A stretch of DNA of 50,874 bases from JABSOG01 sp041583135 (GTDB taxonomy: Bacteria; Pseudomonadota; Gammaproteobacteria; Enterobacterales; Alteromonadaceae). The stretch is taken from assembly GCA_041583135.1 (NCBI GenBank), contig JBFHGJ010000034.1, positions 1 through 50,874 on the forward strand, read 5' to 3'. Below the pieces are notes generated by a model. The model did not search any database. It was not told the DNA's origin and worked only from the letters and a program-made list of their open reading frames with translations. Shown here piece by piece: positions 24,074 to 32,690 of this stretch (position 1 is the stretch's first letter; the number at the start of each line of letters is the position of its first letter). Position numbers and translations under genes: made by a program.

Positions 24074-26602
24074 GTGCGAGTTGTAAAAAAGCTGTTAAAA
24101 ATAGGCTTACTTTTGTGTGTATTTGGTGTACTTGCCATCGCCGGCGCCTACTATTACTACAAAGATGAGTTGCCTAGTGCCGAAACGCTCCGAGATGTGC
24201 ATCTGCAAACGCCGATGAAGATCTATACCTCAGATGGCTTATTGATCTCGCAATACGGCGAAAAACGCCGAATTCCTTTGACCCTAGACCAGATCCCCAA
24301 ACCATTAATCGACGCGGTACTCGATACCGAGGACAGCCGTTTTTACCAGCACTTCGGCATTGACTTTATCGGCCTGGTTCGCGCCACGATTTCGGCGGTA
24401 ACCAGCTCAAAACGTGCCCAAGGTGCCAGTACCATTACGATGCAGCTGGCACGTAACTTCTTTTTGACCCGTGAGCGTAAAATCAGCCGAAAAATCAAAG
24501 AAATATTCATCGCCCTGCACATCGAAAGCCTACTCAGCAAAGATGAGATATTGGCGCTTTATCTAAACAAAATCGAACTCGGCCACCGTGCCTTTGGCGT
24601 CGGCGCTGCCGCTCAAGTGTACTACGGCAAAAATATCGACCAGTTGACCCTAGCTGAAATGGCCACTATCGCCGGTTTGCCCAAAGCACCATCGACGATG
24701 AACCCTATCAGCTACCCTGAGCGCGCGATGTCTCGCCGCGCTGTCGTACTCGGACGTATGCTGGCCATGGGAAGCATCACCGAAGCGCAGTATTTTGAAG
24801 CAAAAATGCAACCAAACACCGCCAAAAAGCATGGTGCCAAAATTGAAGCGCCCGCCCCTTATGTCGCCTCGATGATCAACAAGGAAATGATAGAGCGATA
24901 CGGGTTAGAAGATGCCTATACCAGAGGTTATCAGGTGTACACCACCATTCCTTGGAAACTGCAACATGCAGCGCAGCAGGCAGTGATGCACAATCTGCAC
25001 AGTTATGATGAGCGCCATGGCTATCGCGGGCCGATCAAATATCTATGGCAAAGCGCTGATGACCAGGAGCAAGCACAATCAGCCGATGAAAGCCTCAGCG
25101 CCGCGTGGATGGATGAAGAAATTGATGTTTACCTCAAACAACAAGATGAATATGGACAGATAACCCCTGCGGTTGTCACGGCAATCTCAGACAAACAAGC
25201 TCAGGTTAGAGTTAAAGGCGGCCTCAGCGCCACCCTCACATGGGATAACCTCAACTGGGCAAGACCCTTTATCAGCGATACCCAACGCGGCCGTCGCCCC
25301 GAGTCAGTTGCCGATATTTTTAAGCCCGGCGCACTCATATGGCTAAGACAAAACAATGACGGCCAGTATCGTTTGGCACAAATGCCCTCGGCCAGTGGCG
25401 CTTTGGTTGCATTAGATCCCAAAGACGGCTCAATCCGCTCGGTAGTTGGTGGCTACAGTTACTATTTCAGCCAATATAACCGCGCGACTCAGGCAAAGCG
25501 TCAAGTCGGCTCGAACATCAAACCCTTTATCTATTCTGCCGCACTCGATAACGGTCATACCTTAGCCAGCCTTATCAACGATGCGCCGATTCATCAATGG
25601 GATACAGAGCTTGGCGTCGCTTGGCGTCCGAAAAACTCTCCGCCTGTTTATGATGGTCCGACGCGTATTCGCGTGGCATTGGCGAAATCAAAAAACGTAG
25701 TATCGGTCAGGCTATTTAAAGATATCGGCATGGACAAAGTCATCAGCCATTTAGAAAAGTTTGGCATTCCAACAGATGAGTTGCCGCGTAACGATTCACT
25801 GGCCTTGGGCTCTGCCTCATTGACGCCATTGCAAGTCGCGGCCGGCATGGCCACCTTCGCCAACGGCGGTTTTTTGGTGCAGCCCTATATTATCGATAAA
25901 ATACTCGATATCGACGGCAATATCGTTTACAAGGCCAATCCGATGGTCGCCTGCCCTGCCTGTGAGCAAGAGAATCAGCAAGTTGCCCGTAATGTACTAG
26001 GCGGTGATATGGACGCACAATCCAATGAATTGATGCAGGTCATACCGGCCCCACGGATCATCAGCGCGCAAAATGCCTTTTTGATCAAACAAGCCATGAC
26101 CAGTACCATTTGGGGTGGCGGCAACTGGACCCACAAAACCGGCTGGAACGGCACCGGTTGGCGTGCGCAAAAACTCAAACGTCGTGACCTCTCCGGTAAG
26201 ACAGGTACTACCAATGATGCTCGCGATACTTGGTTCTCAGGGTTTAACAGCACCATGATGGCAACCGCTTGGGTTGGCTTCGATGACCCGTCACGAGCCT
26301 TGGGCAAAAGCTCATTTGGCTCAGAAGCCGGAGCCCTCACCGCCCAACCGGCATGGGTGGATTTTATGGCGACCGCCCTTGAAGGCGTGCCCGAAGCCCC
26401 TCTTGAGATCCCCAAAGACATCATTTCCGTTAGAATCGATGAAAAAACCGGGTTGTTGACCAATAAAAACGACTTCACTTCGCGTTTTGAATACTTTATT
26501 CGCGGCACAGAGCCGACCAAGTATGCCACCAAAGACGCGCTGCCAACGGTTGTTGACAATGACGACGAGGCTAAAGTTACTGACGATGAAGAGATTTTTT
26601 GA
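24074..26602 (+). CDS. mrcA: Penicillin-binding protein 1A, bifunctional transglycosylase/transpeptidase
   Basis: PBP1A polymerises and crosslinks peptidoglycan. After one N-terminal membrane anchor (about 8-28) comes the GT51 domain with EDSRFYQHFGID (catalytic Glu about 86), GASTITMQLARN and K-E-I-F-I-A-L. An OB-like insert (about 350-430) precedes the transpeptidase domain with S-N-I-K (Ser 480), S-K-N and K-T-G-T (Lys 709). Length 842 is typical. The start is GTG at 24074; no in-frame ATG precedes it. It is divergent from pilM. Confidence 0.95.
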   Translation: MRVVKKLLKIGLLLCVFGVLAIAGAYYYYKDELPSAETLRDVHLQTPMKIYTSDGLLISQYGEKRRIPLTLDQIPKPLIDAVLDTEDSRFYQHFGIDFIGLVRATISAVTSSKRAQGASTITMQLARNFFLTRERKISRKIKEIFIALHIESLLSKDEILALYLNKIELGHRAFGVGAAAQVYYGKNIDQLTLAEMATIAGLPKAPSTMNPISYPERAMSRRAVVLGRMLAMGSITEAQYFEAKMQPNTAKKHGAKIEAPAPYVASMINKEMIERYGLEDAYTRGYQVYTTIPWKLQHAAQQAVMHNLHSYDERHGYRGPIKYLWQSADDQEQAQSADESLSAAWMDEEIDVYLKQQDEYGQITPAVVTAISDKQAQVRVKGGLSATLTWDNLNWARPFISDTQRGRRPESVADIFKPGALIWLRQNNDGQYRLAQMPSASGALVALDPKDGSIRSVVGGYSYYFSQYNRATQAKRQVGSNIKPFIYSAALDNGHTLASLINDAPIHQWDTELGVAWRPKNSPPVYDGPTRIRVALAKSKNVVSVRLFKDIGMDKVISHLEKFGIPTDELPRNDSLALGSASLTPLQVAAGMATFANGGFLVQPYIIDKILDIDGNIVYKANPMVACPACEQENQQVARNVLGGDMDAQSNELMQVIPAPRIISAQNAFLIKQAMTSTIWGGGNWTHKTGWNGTGWRAQKLKRRDLSGKTGTTNDARDTWFSGFNSTMMATAWVGFDDPSRALGKSSFGSEAGALTAQPAWVDFMATALEGVPEAPLEIPKDIISVRIDEKTGLLTNKNDFTSRFEYFIRGTEPTKYATKDALPTVVDNDDEAKVTDDEEIF

Positions 26603-26621
26603 TAACCTCAAAGGCTTGATG

Positions 26622-26650
26622 TTTAAATGACCTCGAAATCACGGTAAAAT
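26622..26650 (+). promoter_or_regulatory. Candidate metJ promoter
   Basis: TTTAAA (26622-26627), a 17-bp spacer and TAAAAT (26645-26650) precede metJ. I did not find a clear tandem met box (AGACGTCT) here. Confidence 0.35.
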
Positions 26651-26691
26651 CCGAACCCATACAGCGAGTATCAATAAAAGGCTTAGCAATA

Positions 26692-27012
26692 ATGACAACC
26701 TGGAATGGCGAGTATATCCATCCTTATGCCGAACATGGCAAAAAAACCGAACAGGTCAAAAAGATCACAGTTTCAATCCCTGTTACGGTGCTAAAAGTAT
26801 TGACTGATGAGCGCACCAGAAGACAGGTGAACAACCTGCGTCATGCAACCAATAGCGAATTGTTGTGCGAAGCATTTCTTCATGCCTTTACCGGCCAGCC
26901 TTTACCGGATGATGAAGATTTGTCGAAGTCAAACCCAGAGCAGATCCCAGCCCAAGTCAGACAAATTCTGATAGATATGGGTAAGCCGATCCCTGACGTT
27001 TTTGGCGAATAA
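26692..27012 (+). CDS. metJ: Methionine repressor MetJ
   Basis: MetJ is a ribbon-helix-helix repressor that binds met boxes with S-adenosylmethionine as corepressor. The sequence is nearly that of E. coli through the core: GEYIHPYAEHGKKTEQVKK, the beta-strand K-I-T-V-S-I-P, and RRQVNNLRHATNSELLCEAF. Length 106 is normal. It is convergent with the malic enzyme gene. Unlike enterics, metB is not next to it. Confidence 0.97.
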   Translation: MTTWNGEYIHPYAEHGKKTEQVKKITVSIPVTVLKVLTDERTRRQVNNLRHATNSELLCEAFLHAFTGQPLPDDEDLSKSNPEQIPAQVRQILIDMGKPIPDVFGE

Positions 27013-27027
27013 CCCACCTTTAAAGCA

Positions 27028-27050
27028 CGGGTGATGTCATACATCACCCG
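27028..27050. terminator. Perfect hairpin between metJ and malic enzyme
   Basis: CGGGTGATGT (27028-27037) and ACATCACCCG (27041-27050) pair perfectly with a 3-base loop. It lies between two convergent stops, so it probably serves both directions although neither side has a strong T-run. Confidence 0.6.
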
Positions 27051-27061
27051 CAACCACTGAA

Positions 27062-28306
27062 CTAACCTTCCATATAGCCTTGCGGCATTTCAATCCCAGC
27101 CACACCGGAATCAACGGCCGCTTGCGCCACCGCCTTTGAAACACGCGTCAACAGACGTGGATCCATGGGCTTGGGAATGATGTACTCTTTGCCAAAATCC
27201 AGCGACTGGCAGCCACAAGCATCCAGCACACTTTGCGGCACCGGCTCTCTAGCCAACTCGGCAATGGCATGTACAGCCGCCACTTTCATTTCATCGTTAA
27301 TGGCCTGCGCTCTGACATCTAGCGCGCCACGAAAGATAAATGGGAAACACAGTACGTTGTTAACCTGATTGGGGTAGTCAGAGCGCCCGGTGGCCATGAT
27401 CAGATCATCACGGCTCTGATGAGCCAACTCCGGCTTAATTTCAGGATCTGGATTAGAGCAGGCAAATACAATCGGATTTGGTGCCATCAGCTTTAATGCC
27501 TCCGGGGGCAGAAGATCAGGCCCCGATACGCCAACAAACACATCTGCGCCGGTAATGGCATCTTCCAATGTACGCTTGTCGGTGTTGTTGGCAAACAGCC
27601 ACTTGTACTCATTCAAATCATTACGTCTGGTATGCACCACGCCGTTGCGGTCAAGCATATAAATCTGCTCACGCTGAGCACCACATTTGATCAACAATTC
27701 CATACAGGCAATGGCCGCAGCACCAGCACCCAAACACACCACCTTAACGCTGTCGATTTTCTTACCCTGAATTTCCAACGCATTGATAAGCCCGGCGCAG
27801 GTGACGATGGCAGTACCATGTTGGTCATCATGAAACACAGGCACATTACATTGCTCAATAAGGGCTTTTTCAATCTCAAAACACTCTGGTGCTTTGATGT
27901 CCTCCAAATTGATGCCACCGAACGTATCGGCAATATTGGCCACGGTATTGATAAAATCGGCCGTGTCTTTGTGCTTCACTTCAATATCGAATGAATCGAT
28001 ATTGGCAAAGCGCTTAAACAATAGGGCTTTACCTTCCATCACAGGCTTAGATGCCAGCGGGCCTAGGTTGCCCAAGCCCAAAATTGCCGTGCCGTTTGAG
28101 ATCACCGCCACCGTATTACCTTTACCGGTATAACGAAAGGCATTCACCGGATCATCGGCAATGGCTCTGACCGGCTCTGCAACACCTGGGCTATAGGCTA
28201 GCGCCAAATCTTGTACCGTTTCGGCTGGTTTAGTCAAACCAACACAAATTTTTCCCGGTACTGGGTGTTCGTGATAATTCAAAGCCTCTTCTTTAAAACA
28301 AGTCAT
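27062..28306 (-). CDS. Malic enzyme, NAD(P)-dependent, short single-domain form (414 aa)
   Basis: The enzyme oxidatively decarboxylates malate to pyruvate. Conserved segments are LALAYSPGVAEP (about 35-46), RYTGKGNTVAVISNGTAILGLGN (Tyr of catalysis), VFHDDQHGTAIV (metal site) and the Rossmann motif V-x-L-G-A-G-A-A-A. It matches the malic part of MaeB but lacks the roughly 320-residue phosphotransacetylase-like tail. The length is normal for the short bacterial form (for example YtsJ-like). It is transcribed alone and is convergent with metJ. Confidence 0.92.
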   Translation of the reverse strand: MTCFKEEALNYHEHPVPGKICVGLTKPAETVQDLALAYSPGVAEPVRAIADDPVNAFRYTGKGNTVAVISNGTAILGLGNLGPLASKPVMEGKALLFKRFANIDSFDIEVKHKDTADFINTVANIADTFGGINLEDIKAPECFEIEKALIEQCNVPVFHDDQHGTAIVTCAGLINALEIQGKKIDSVKVVCLGAGAAAIACMELLIKCGAQREQIYMLDRNGVVHTRRNDLNEYKWLFANNTDKRTLEDAITGADVFVGVSGPDLLPPEALKLMAPNPIVFACSNPDPEIKPELAHQSRDDLIMATGRSDYPNQVNNVLCFPFIFRGALDVRAQAINDEMKVAAVHAIAELAREPVPQSVLDACGCQSLDFGKEYIIPKPMDPRLLTRVSKAVAQAAVDSGVAGIEMPQGYMEG

Positions 28307-28772
28307 TGCGCAAAATTTCCTATGCCGAATGGATGGTAAAAACCTGCCTGCTGGGTGTGTTCAGGTGGTAAATGAACCTCGTAAAATACGCTTTTTTGGC
28401 TTAATTACAAGAGCATCAGAGCGCCTGAAAAGGGTATTCAAAAGACGCTTTTGCTCTAACTAATAACCATTGTGACCAAGGGCCAAAAACGCCCCCTGTT
28501 TCCAGTTTAGGAGGGAGATTTCAGTTTTGCAAAAATTGCGCGTGATTATGCCAGTTAGCCGCAATTTCGCTGACTTTTATGCACTATTGTGCATAGGCAC
28601 TGAGCTAGGTTGCGATGAAAAAATAATGCGAAAACAGCCAGTTACTTTACCTTTACGCAAAGGTAAAGAACTACAGGTAGGAGGTGTGACCATTATCAAC
28701 TTAGCGATAATATCAGGTTGTAATGGCAAGGTTGGCGTATAGAGCGTCAGGTTAGTTGCTATATGTCGATAG
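28307..28772. other. Intergenic stretch without a supported gene
   Basis: This 466-bp stretch upstream of the malic enzyme gene has no convincing coding sequence. A perfect hairpin, CTTTACCTTT (28645-28654) with AAAGGTAAAG (28659-28668) around ACGC, is visible. A 71-codon frame at 28527-28742 has no homology I recognise and runs through this hairpin. The left half must hold the malic enzyme promoter, but I could not fix it. Confidence 0.4.
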
Positions 28773-29013
28773 CTACAGCCACTTTAACGCCATTGATTTT
28801 TTTCTTTGTTCAACCTCTAAAGCCGGCTCTAAATCTTCAAGCTTGTCCATCAATAATTCGTAGGCTTGGGCTGGAAGACAATAAAATACAGGCTTATTAC
28901 GATTGAGCACAGCAACAGGAAAGCCTTCAGCTTACTCAATGACAGCCATTGGTTTTTTTCAGCTCAGAAATACTCGTCGCATTGTCAACGAGGATCACAT
29001 TAACAGCAGACAT
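28773..29013 (-). pseudogene. Decayed Phd/YefM-type antitoxin gene
   Basis: On the minus strand the reading starts MSAVNVILVDNATSISELKK-TNG. After a frame change it continues M-A-V-I-E-stop-A-E-G-F-P-V-A-V-L-N-R-N-K-P-V-F-Y-C-L-P-A, then AYELLMDKLEDLEPA. This is the standard pattern of Phd/YefM-family antitoxins (V-S-E-L-K-K-N-P, then E-Q-A-E-G-x-P-V-A-V-L-N-x-N-x-P-x-F-Y). A frameshift near the expected N-P and an in-frame TAA where Gln is expected break it. No RelE/ParE toxin gene follows downstream. It is a remnant of a mobile toxin-antitoxin pair. Confidence 0.85.
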
Positions 29014-29116
29014 AAACACCACCAAAAGATCTTTAAACAGGTTTAATAGAATGTACAAATGATAGGGTCAATTGTAAACAGACTGATAAGCCAATGTCTG
29101 TCCAATCTCAAGGCAT

Positions 29117-29166
29117 GACCCCCACGGAAGGGGGAAATACTGAATTTTGCCGGGAGCAAAATCAGT
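29117..29166 (+). other. Two adjacent GGA-loop hairpins, possible small RNA
   Basis: CCCCC-ACGGAA-GGGGG (29119-29134) is followed by an 11-bp stem with one bulge, ACTGA(A)TTTTGC/GCAAAATCAGT, with loop CGGGA (29139-29166). Both loops carry GGA on the plus strand. The repeat element and a bidirectional terminator follow, so a short plus-strand RNA ending near 29266 is conceivable. No solid promoter was found. Confidence 0.4.
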
Positions 29167-29171
29167 GCACC

Positions 29172-29237
29172 ATATATCCCTATATATCGTTGGCGAAAGT
29201 TCCATGCAACGCCAACATACCATATATCCCTATATAT
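29172..29237 (-). repeat. Terminator-abutting repeat element, copy 2 (DR-hairpin-DR)
   Basis: Two 16-bp direct repeats ATATATCCCTATATAT (29172-29187, 29222-29237) lie exactly 50 bp apart. They enclose GTTGGCG/CGCCAAC with a 14-nt loop AAAGTTCCATGCAA. The layout, spacing, loop core (AAnGTTCCnnnCAA) and the ATACC before the second repeat match copy 1. Stem positions differ with compensating changes. It directly abuts the rpmE terminator at 29238. Confidence 0.75.
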
Positions 29238-29266
29238 AAAAAAGGCACCGCGAAGGTGCCTTTTTT
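29238..29266 (-). terminator. Bidirectional terminator after rpmE
   Basis: AAAAAAGGCACC and GGTGCCTTTTTT form a perfect 12-bp stem around GCGAA. The A/T ends give a U-run in both directions. On the minus strand it ends rpmE, whose stop is at 29283. Confidence 0.9.
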
Positions 29267-29282
29267 AACAAGAATTTGATTC

Positions 29283-29495
29283 TTACTTCTTGCCCAACAT
29301 GCCGAAGCGCTTGTTGAATTTGTCAACACGACCGCCGGTGTCAACCAACTTCTGCTTACCAGTGTAGAAAGGGTGGCAAGCTGAACATACGTCCAAGTTC
29401 AAGTCTTTACAAACAGTTGAACGAGTTTTGATCACGTTACCGCAAGAACAAGTTGCAGTGATCTCTTTATACTCCGGATGGATACCGTCTTTCAT
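29283..29495 (-). CDS. rpmE: 50S ribosomal protein L31, zinc-binding type
   Basis: The sequence begins MKDGIHPEYKEITATCSCGN and carries the zinc ligands of the C+ form of L31 (C-S-C-G, then D-V-C-S-A-C-H-P-F-Y-T-G-K-Q-K). Length 70 is standard. The C+ type is usually replaced by a zinc-free paralogue under zinc limitation; no paralogue is in this window. It is divergent from priA. Confidence 0.97.
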   Translation of the reverse strand: MKDGIHPEYKEITATCSCGNVIKTRSTVCKDLNLDVCSACHPFYTGKQKLVDTGGRVDKFNKRFGMLGKK

Positions 29496-29693
29496 GGGAA
29501 ACCTCTATTTTAGGCCACATCGCTATCGACCGCCGCAATGACATCGACACCATGTGTAGTTTATCAATTTGCCGCCAAAAGATTGGACAAGCGTTTATTT
29601 CGAAGGTCGCGAATTCTACAAGAAACGCTCAAGATATACAACGGCTATTCTCGATAAAACCACAACAATCTTTTTTTGCCCGGCAAAATCCGT

Positions 29694-29721
29694 TTGTTCA
29701 ATTTAAGTAGGGTGCTAGAAT
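29694..29721 (+). promoter_or_regulatory. Promoter of priA
   Basis: TTGTTC (29694-29699), a 16-bp spacer and TAGAAT (29716-29721) form a sigma-70 promoter with TGC before the -10. The predicted transcript starts near 29728, leaving a short leader before the TTG start at 29754. Confidence 0.6.
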
Positions 29722-29753
29722 GCCTCTACCAAATGCCATAGACCCTTTTCATC

Positions 29754-31949
29754 TTGAACATTGTCAAAGTCGCTGTACCTGTGCCTCTGCGCCGTTTGTT
29801 TGATTATCAGCTCCCCGAATCGATGTCGGTTGTCGTCGGCGCCCGCGTGCTGGTGCCTTTTGGCGCAAAGCAACTGGTCGGGGTGGTCTATCAAACCGGT
29901 ATACCGAGCGATGAAGTCAATCTTGATAAACTCAAAGCCATCAGCGCTGTACTTGACGACAAGTCCATTTTTGGCGAGCAACTGTTTGCGCTTTTAAGCT
30001 GGGCGGCCAGCTACTACCTTCACCCACCTGGCGACGTGTTCAATACTGCCCTTCCGGCATTGCTCAGAGAGAACAACCGAGTTGAAGAGCTGCTAGAAGC
30101 CAGTTACACCCTCTCCAATAAGGGCAAAGAGATCAACCCGCTGCAATTACAACGGGCAAAGAAACAGCAAAAAGCCCTTGAGCGCTTTATCGAGCACCCG
30201 TTCTTAGACAAAGCCCAGCTTAAGGCATTTGACATTTCAACTGCGACTTTAAAGGCCATGATAGACAAAGGCTATGTGATTGAAGCCCAACCACAGTTTA
30301 CACCGTTTGATCACCAAGACAGCAGCCACATTGACGCAGAACAACCGCTGACACTCAATGTTGAACAAGCCCTTTGCGTTTCAACCATTTTGGTCAATTT
30401 AGACCGTTTTTATCCGGCAATGATCGAAGGCGTAACCGGTAGTGGTAAGACCGAGGTGTATTTGCAGGTTATTGACGCGGTGATCAAGCAAAACCGTCAG
30501 GTACTGGTGCTGGTGCCGGAAATTGGGTTGACACCTCAGACCCTAGCGCGCTTTCGCAACCGCTTTAAGGTGCGCATCGACATTTGGCATTCGGCGCTCA
30601 ATAACTCCGAACGCTTTAGCACATGGCACAACGCCAACACCGGTCAAGCGGCCATCGTCATCGGCACTCGCTCGTCGATTTTTTTACCGTTTCATGATCT
30701 GGGTTTAATCGTCATCGATGAAGAGCATGACAGCTCGTTCAAGCAGCAAGACAGCTTTCGCTATAATGCTAGAGATTTAGCGGTTTATCGCTGTGCAAAG
30801 CGCAATATCCCCATTGTCATGGGCACCGCCACGCCTTCCCTTGAAACGCTGAAAAATGCGTTGGATAAACGGTATCACCACTTTACCTTGGCCAGCCGAA
30901 TTTCAGGTCATCAACATCAATATCAGGTGATCGATATTAAAGGATTGCCGCTACAAGGCGGTTTATCGCAACCGTTAATCAATCGCATCAAACATCACCT
31001 AGACAACCACAATCAAGTGATGTTGTTTTTAAATCGTCGCGGCTATGCCCCATCTATCATTTGCCACGAATGCAGCTGGATCTGTGAATGCAAACGATGT
31101 AGCGCCTTTTATACCCTGCACAAGGCCAGCAATCAGCTGATCTGCCACCATTGCGGCTCACAATCACGAATTCCCACCCAATGCGTTCAGTGCGGTACCA
31201 CCAATATTCAAACGGCCGGGCACGGCACCGAGCAAATTGAAGAACGGCTCAGTGCACTTTTTCCCGAGATCACCATCTCAAGGCTCGATAGAGATTCCAC
31301 TCGGCGCAAAGGCAGCTTTGAGCGCAGCGTCGATGAAATCAATCAAGGGGAAAGGCGCATCATTGTCGGCACCCAGATGATAGCCAAAGGACATCACTTT
31401 CCCAACGTCACCATGGTCGCCATTCTTGATGTCGATGGTGCCTTGTTCAGCTATGACTTTAGAGCGCCAGAACGTTTGGCCCAGCTGTTGATCCAGGTTT
31501 CAGGCCGTGCCGGACGCGGCAGCAAAGGCGGCGAAATCTTATTGCAAACCCATTTTCCCGGCCATCCCCTGCTGGAAAAGCTCATCACCCAAGGCTACAG
31601 TCCGTTTGCCAGAGAGCTGCAACAGCAGCGCCAGCAAGCCATGTTACCGCCGTTTGTCAGCCAACTGCTGATCCGCAGTGAGGCAACCTACCCCGAGCCG
31701 CCAAAGATTTTTTTACATGAAGTCTCAGCCTTACTCGAACCCTACGGTAACCATATTGAAATTCTCGGACCAATGCCGGCACCAATGGAACGCAAGGCCG
31801 GAAAATATCGTTTCCAGTTACTGGTGCAGGCAGCCAAAAGAGGCATGTTACAAAGTATCTTTGAGCGCATATTAGCGCCGATTGAGCAGCTAAAATCCGG
31901 CCAACGGGTGCGCTGGAGCATAGATATCGATCCAATGGATATGAATTGA
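29754..31949 (+). CDS. priA: Primosomal replication helicase PriA
   Basis: PriA recognises stalled forks and reloads DnaB. An N-terminal 3'-end-binding domain (KVAVPVPLRRLFDYQLPE) precedes the helicase domain with Walker A GVTGSGKTE (about 227), DEEH near 322, and a zinc region (about 435-480) with eight Cys in CxxC-type pairs. GTQMIAKGHHFP and Q-V-S-G-R-A-G-R-G complete the helicase motifs. Length 731 is typical. A stop lies five codons upstream, so the start must be TTG 29754 or a later codon; no ribosome site is obvious. Confidence 0.95.
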   Translation: MNIVKVAVPVPLRRLFDYQLPESMSVVVGARVLVPFGAKQLVGVVYQTGIPSDEVNLDKLKAISAVLDDKSIFGEQLFALLSWAASYYLHPPGDVFNTALPALLRENNRVEELLEASYTLSNKGKEINPLQLQRAKKQQKALERFIEHPFLDKAQLKAFDISTATLKAMIDKGYVIEAQPQFTPFDHQDSSHIDAEQPLTLNVEQALCVSTILVNLDRFYPAMIEGVTGSGKTEVYLQVIDAVIKQNRQVLVLVPEIGLTPQTLARFRNRFKVRIDIWHSALNNSERFSTWHNANTGQAAIVIGTRSSIFLPFHDLGLIVIDEEHDSSFKQQDSFRYNARDLAVYRCAKRNIPIVMGTATPSLETLKNALDKRYHHFTLASRISGHQHQYQVIDIKGLPLQGGLSQPLINRIKHHLDNHNQVMLFLNRRGYAPSIICHECSWICECKRCSAFYTLHKASNQLICHHCGSQSRIPTQCVQCGTTNIQTAGHGTEQIEERLSALFPEITISRLDRDSTRRKGSFERSVDEINQGERRIIVGTQMIAKGHHFPNVTMVAILDVDGALFSYDFRAPERLAQLLIQVSGRAGRGSKGGEILLQTHFPGHPLLEKLITQGYSPFARELQQQRQQAMLPPFVSQLLIRSEATYPEPPKIFLHEVSALLEPYGNHIEILGPMPAPMERKAGKYRFQLLVQAAKRGMLQSIFERILAPIEQLKSGQRVRWSIDIDPMDMN

Positions 31950-32041
31950 CGAACAAACCTAGTATGATGTCCAGCGTTGGCCTCAGGGCGCAACATTCAT
32001 CTGTATTTTCCATTTTTCTGCGACATTAATTTTCCAAAGCT

Positions 32042-32629
32042 ATGACTCAAAAGGATTACATTAAACGCCCCAACCCTAAAGCCAGCAGCCGCAGCGCCAA
32101 AGGCAAAAAGTCACCTCAGGGCGCAACGACGACGGCCACCAAGCCGATGCCCATCATCGCCATGGCGATTGCCTTTAGCGTGTTGTGCGCTTTCGGTTAT
32201 TTTTTATGGGCCATCAAAGGGGCTGCCGATAACGGCCAAACAGCAAAGCCGCTAAGCAATACGCAAACCAAGCCCATAACCGCAAGCAAAGAGCCGGAGA
32301 TCCCACCACTGCCGAAGCAAGACAAGTGGAGCTATCCCAGTGAGCTGAAAAACAAAGAAGTGGAAGTCGAGGTGCGCACCTTAGAGAAAAAGGGCCCTTA
32401 TGTGATGCAATGCGCGACCTTTAAAGACGCCAAAAGGGCCGAGGCATTTCGAGCCCAACTGGCGCTCTTGGGATTCGAGTCACGCATTAAAGTGACCAAA
32501 AGCAGTTCCGGCGGTTATAACCATAGAGTTCAGTTAGGTCCCTATGAACACAACCGCGATGCCCAAAAGGATCGTCATAAATTGAGCAGACACAATATAA
32601 ACGGCTGTAAAATTTGGTTGTGGTCTTGA
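32042..32629 (+). CDS. ftsN: FtsN-like cell-division protein with SPOR domain
   Basis: A short cytoplasmic basic tail (about 1-35) is followed by one membrane helix (about 37-57), a Pro/Lys-rich periplasmic linker and a C-terminal SPOR domain (about 115-192: GPYVMQCATFKD...RVQLGPYE). FtsN binds septal glycan and activates FtsQLB/FtsWI. Length 195 is shorter than E. coli FtsN (319), mainly in the linker, as seen in marine relatives. The position between priA and hslV is the conserved ftsN place, which supports the name. Confidence 0.88.
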   Translation: MTQKDYIKRPNPKASSRSAKGKKSPQGATTTATKPMPIIAMAIAFSVLCAFGYFLWAIKGAADNGQTAKPLSNTQTKPITASKEPEIPPLPKQDKWSYPSELKNKEVEVEVRTLEKKGPYVMQCATFKDAKRAEAFRAQLALLGFESRIKVTKSSSGGYNHRVQLGPYEHNRDAQKDRHKLSRHNINGCKIWLWS

Positions 32630-32690
32630 AAAATTACTGACCGGACCGCATCTACACCTTAATTGGTTTAAAGCTAAATAAGGTTATACA

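Noticed and set aside
26603..26691. Met box upstream of metJ
   Set aside because: I looked for tandem AGACGTCT-like octamers and found none convincing, so autoregulation cannot be claimed from this sequence.
28527..28742. 71-codon plus-strand frame
   Set aside because: No recognisable family, passes through a perfect hairpin, and has no conserved neighbour. I treat the region as non-coding.
29094..29279. 61-codon plus-strand frame over the repeat element and terminator
   Set aside because: It consists of hairpins, the direct repeats and the rpmE terminator; it is not a gene.
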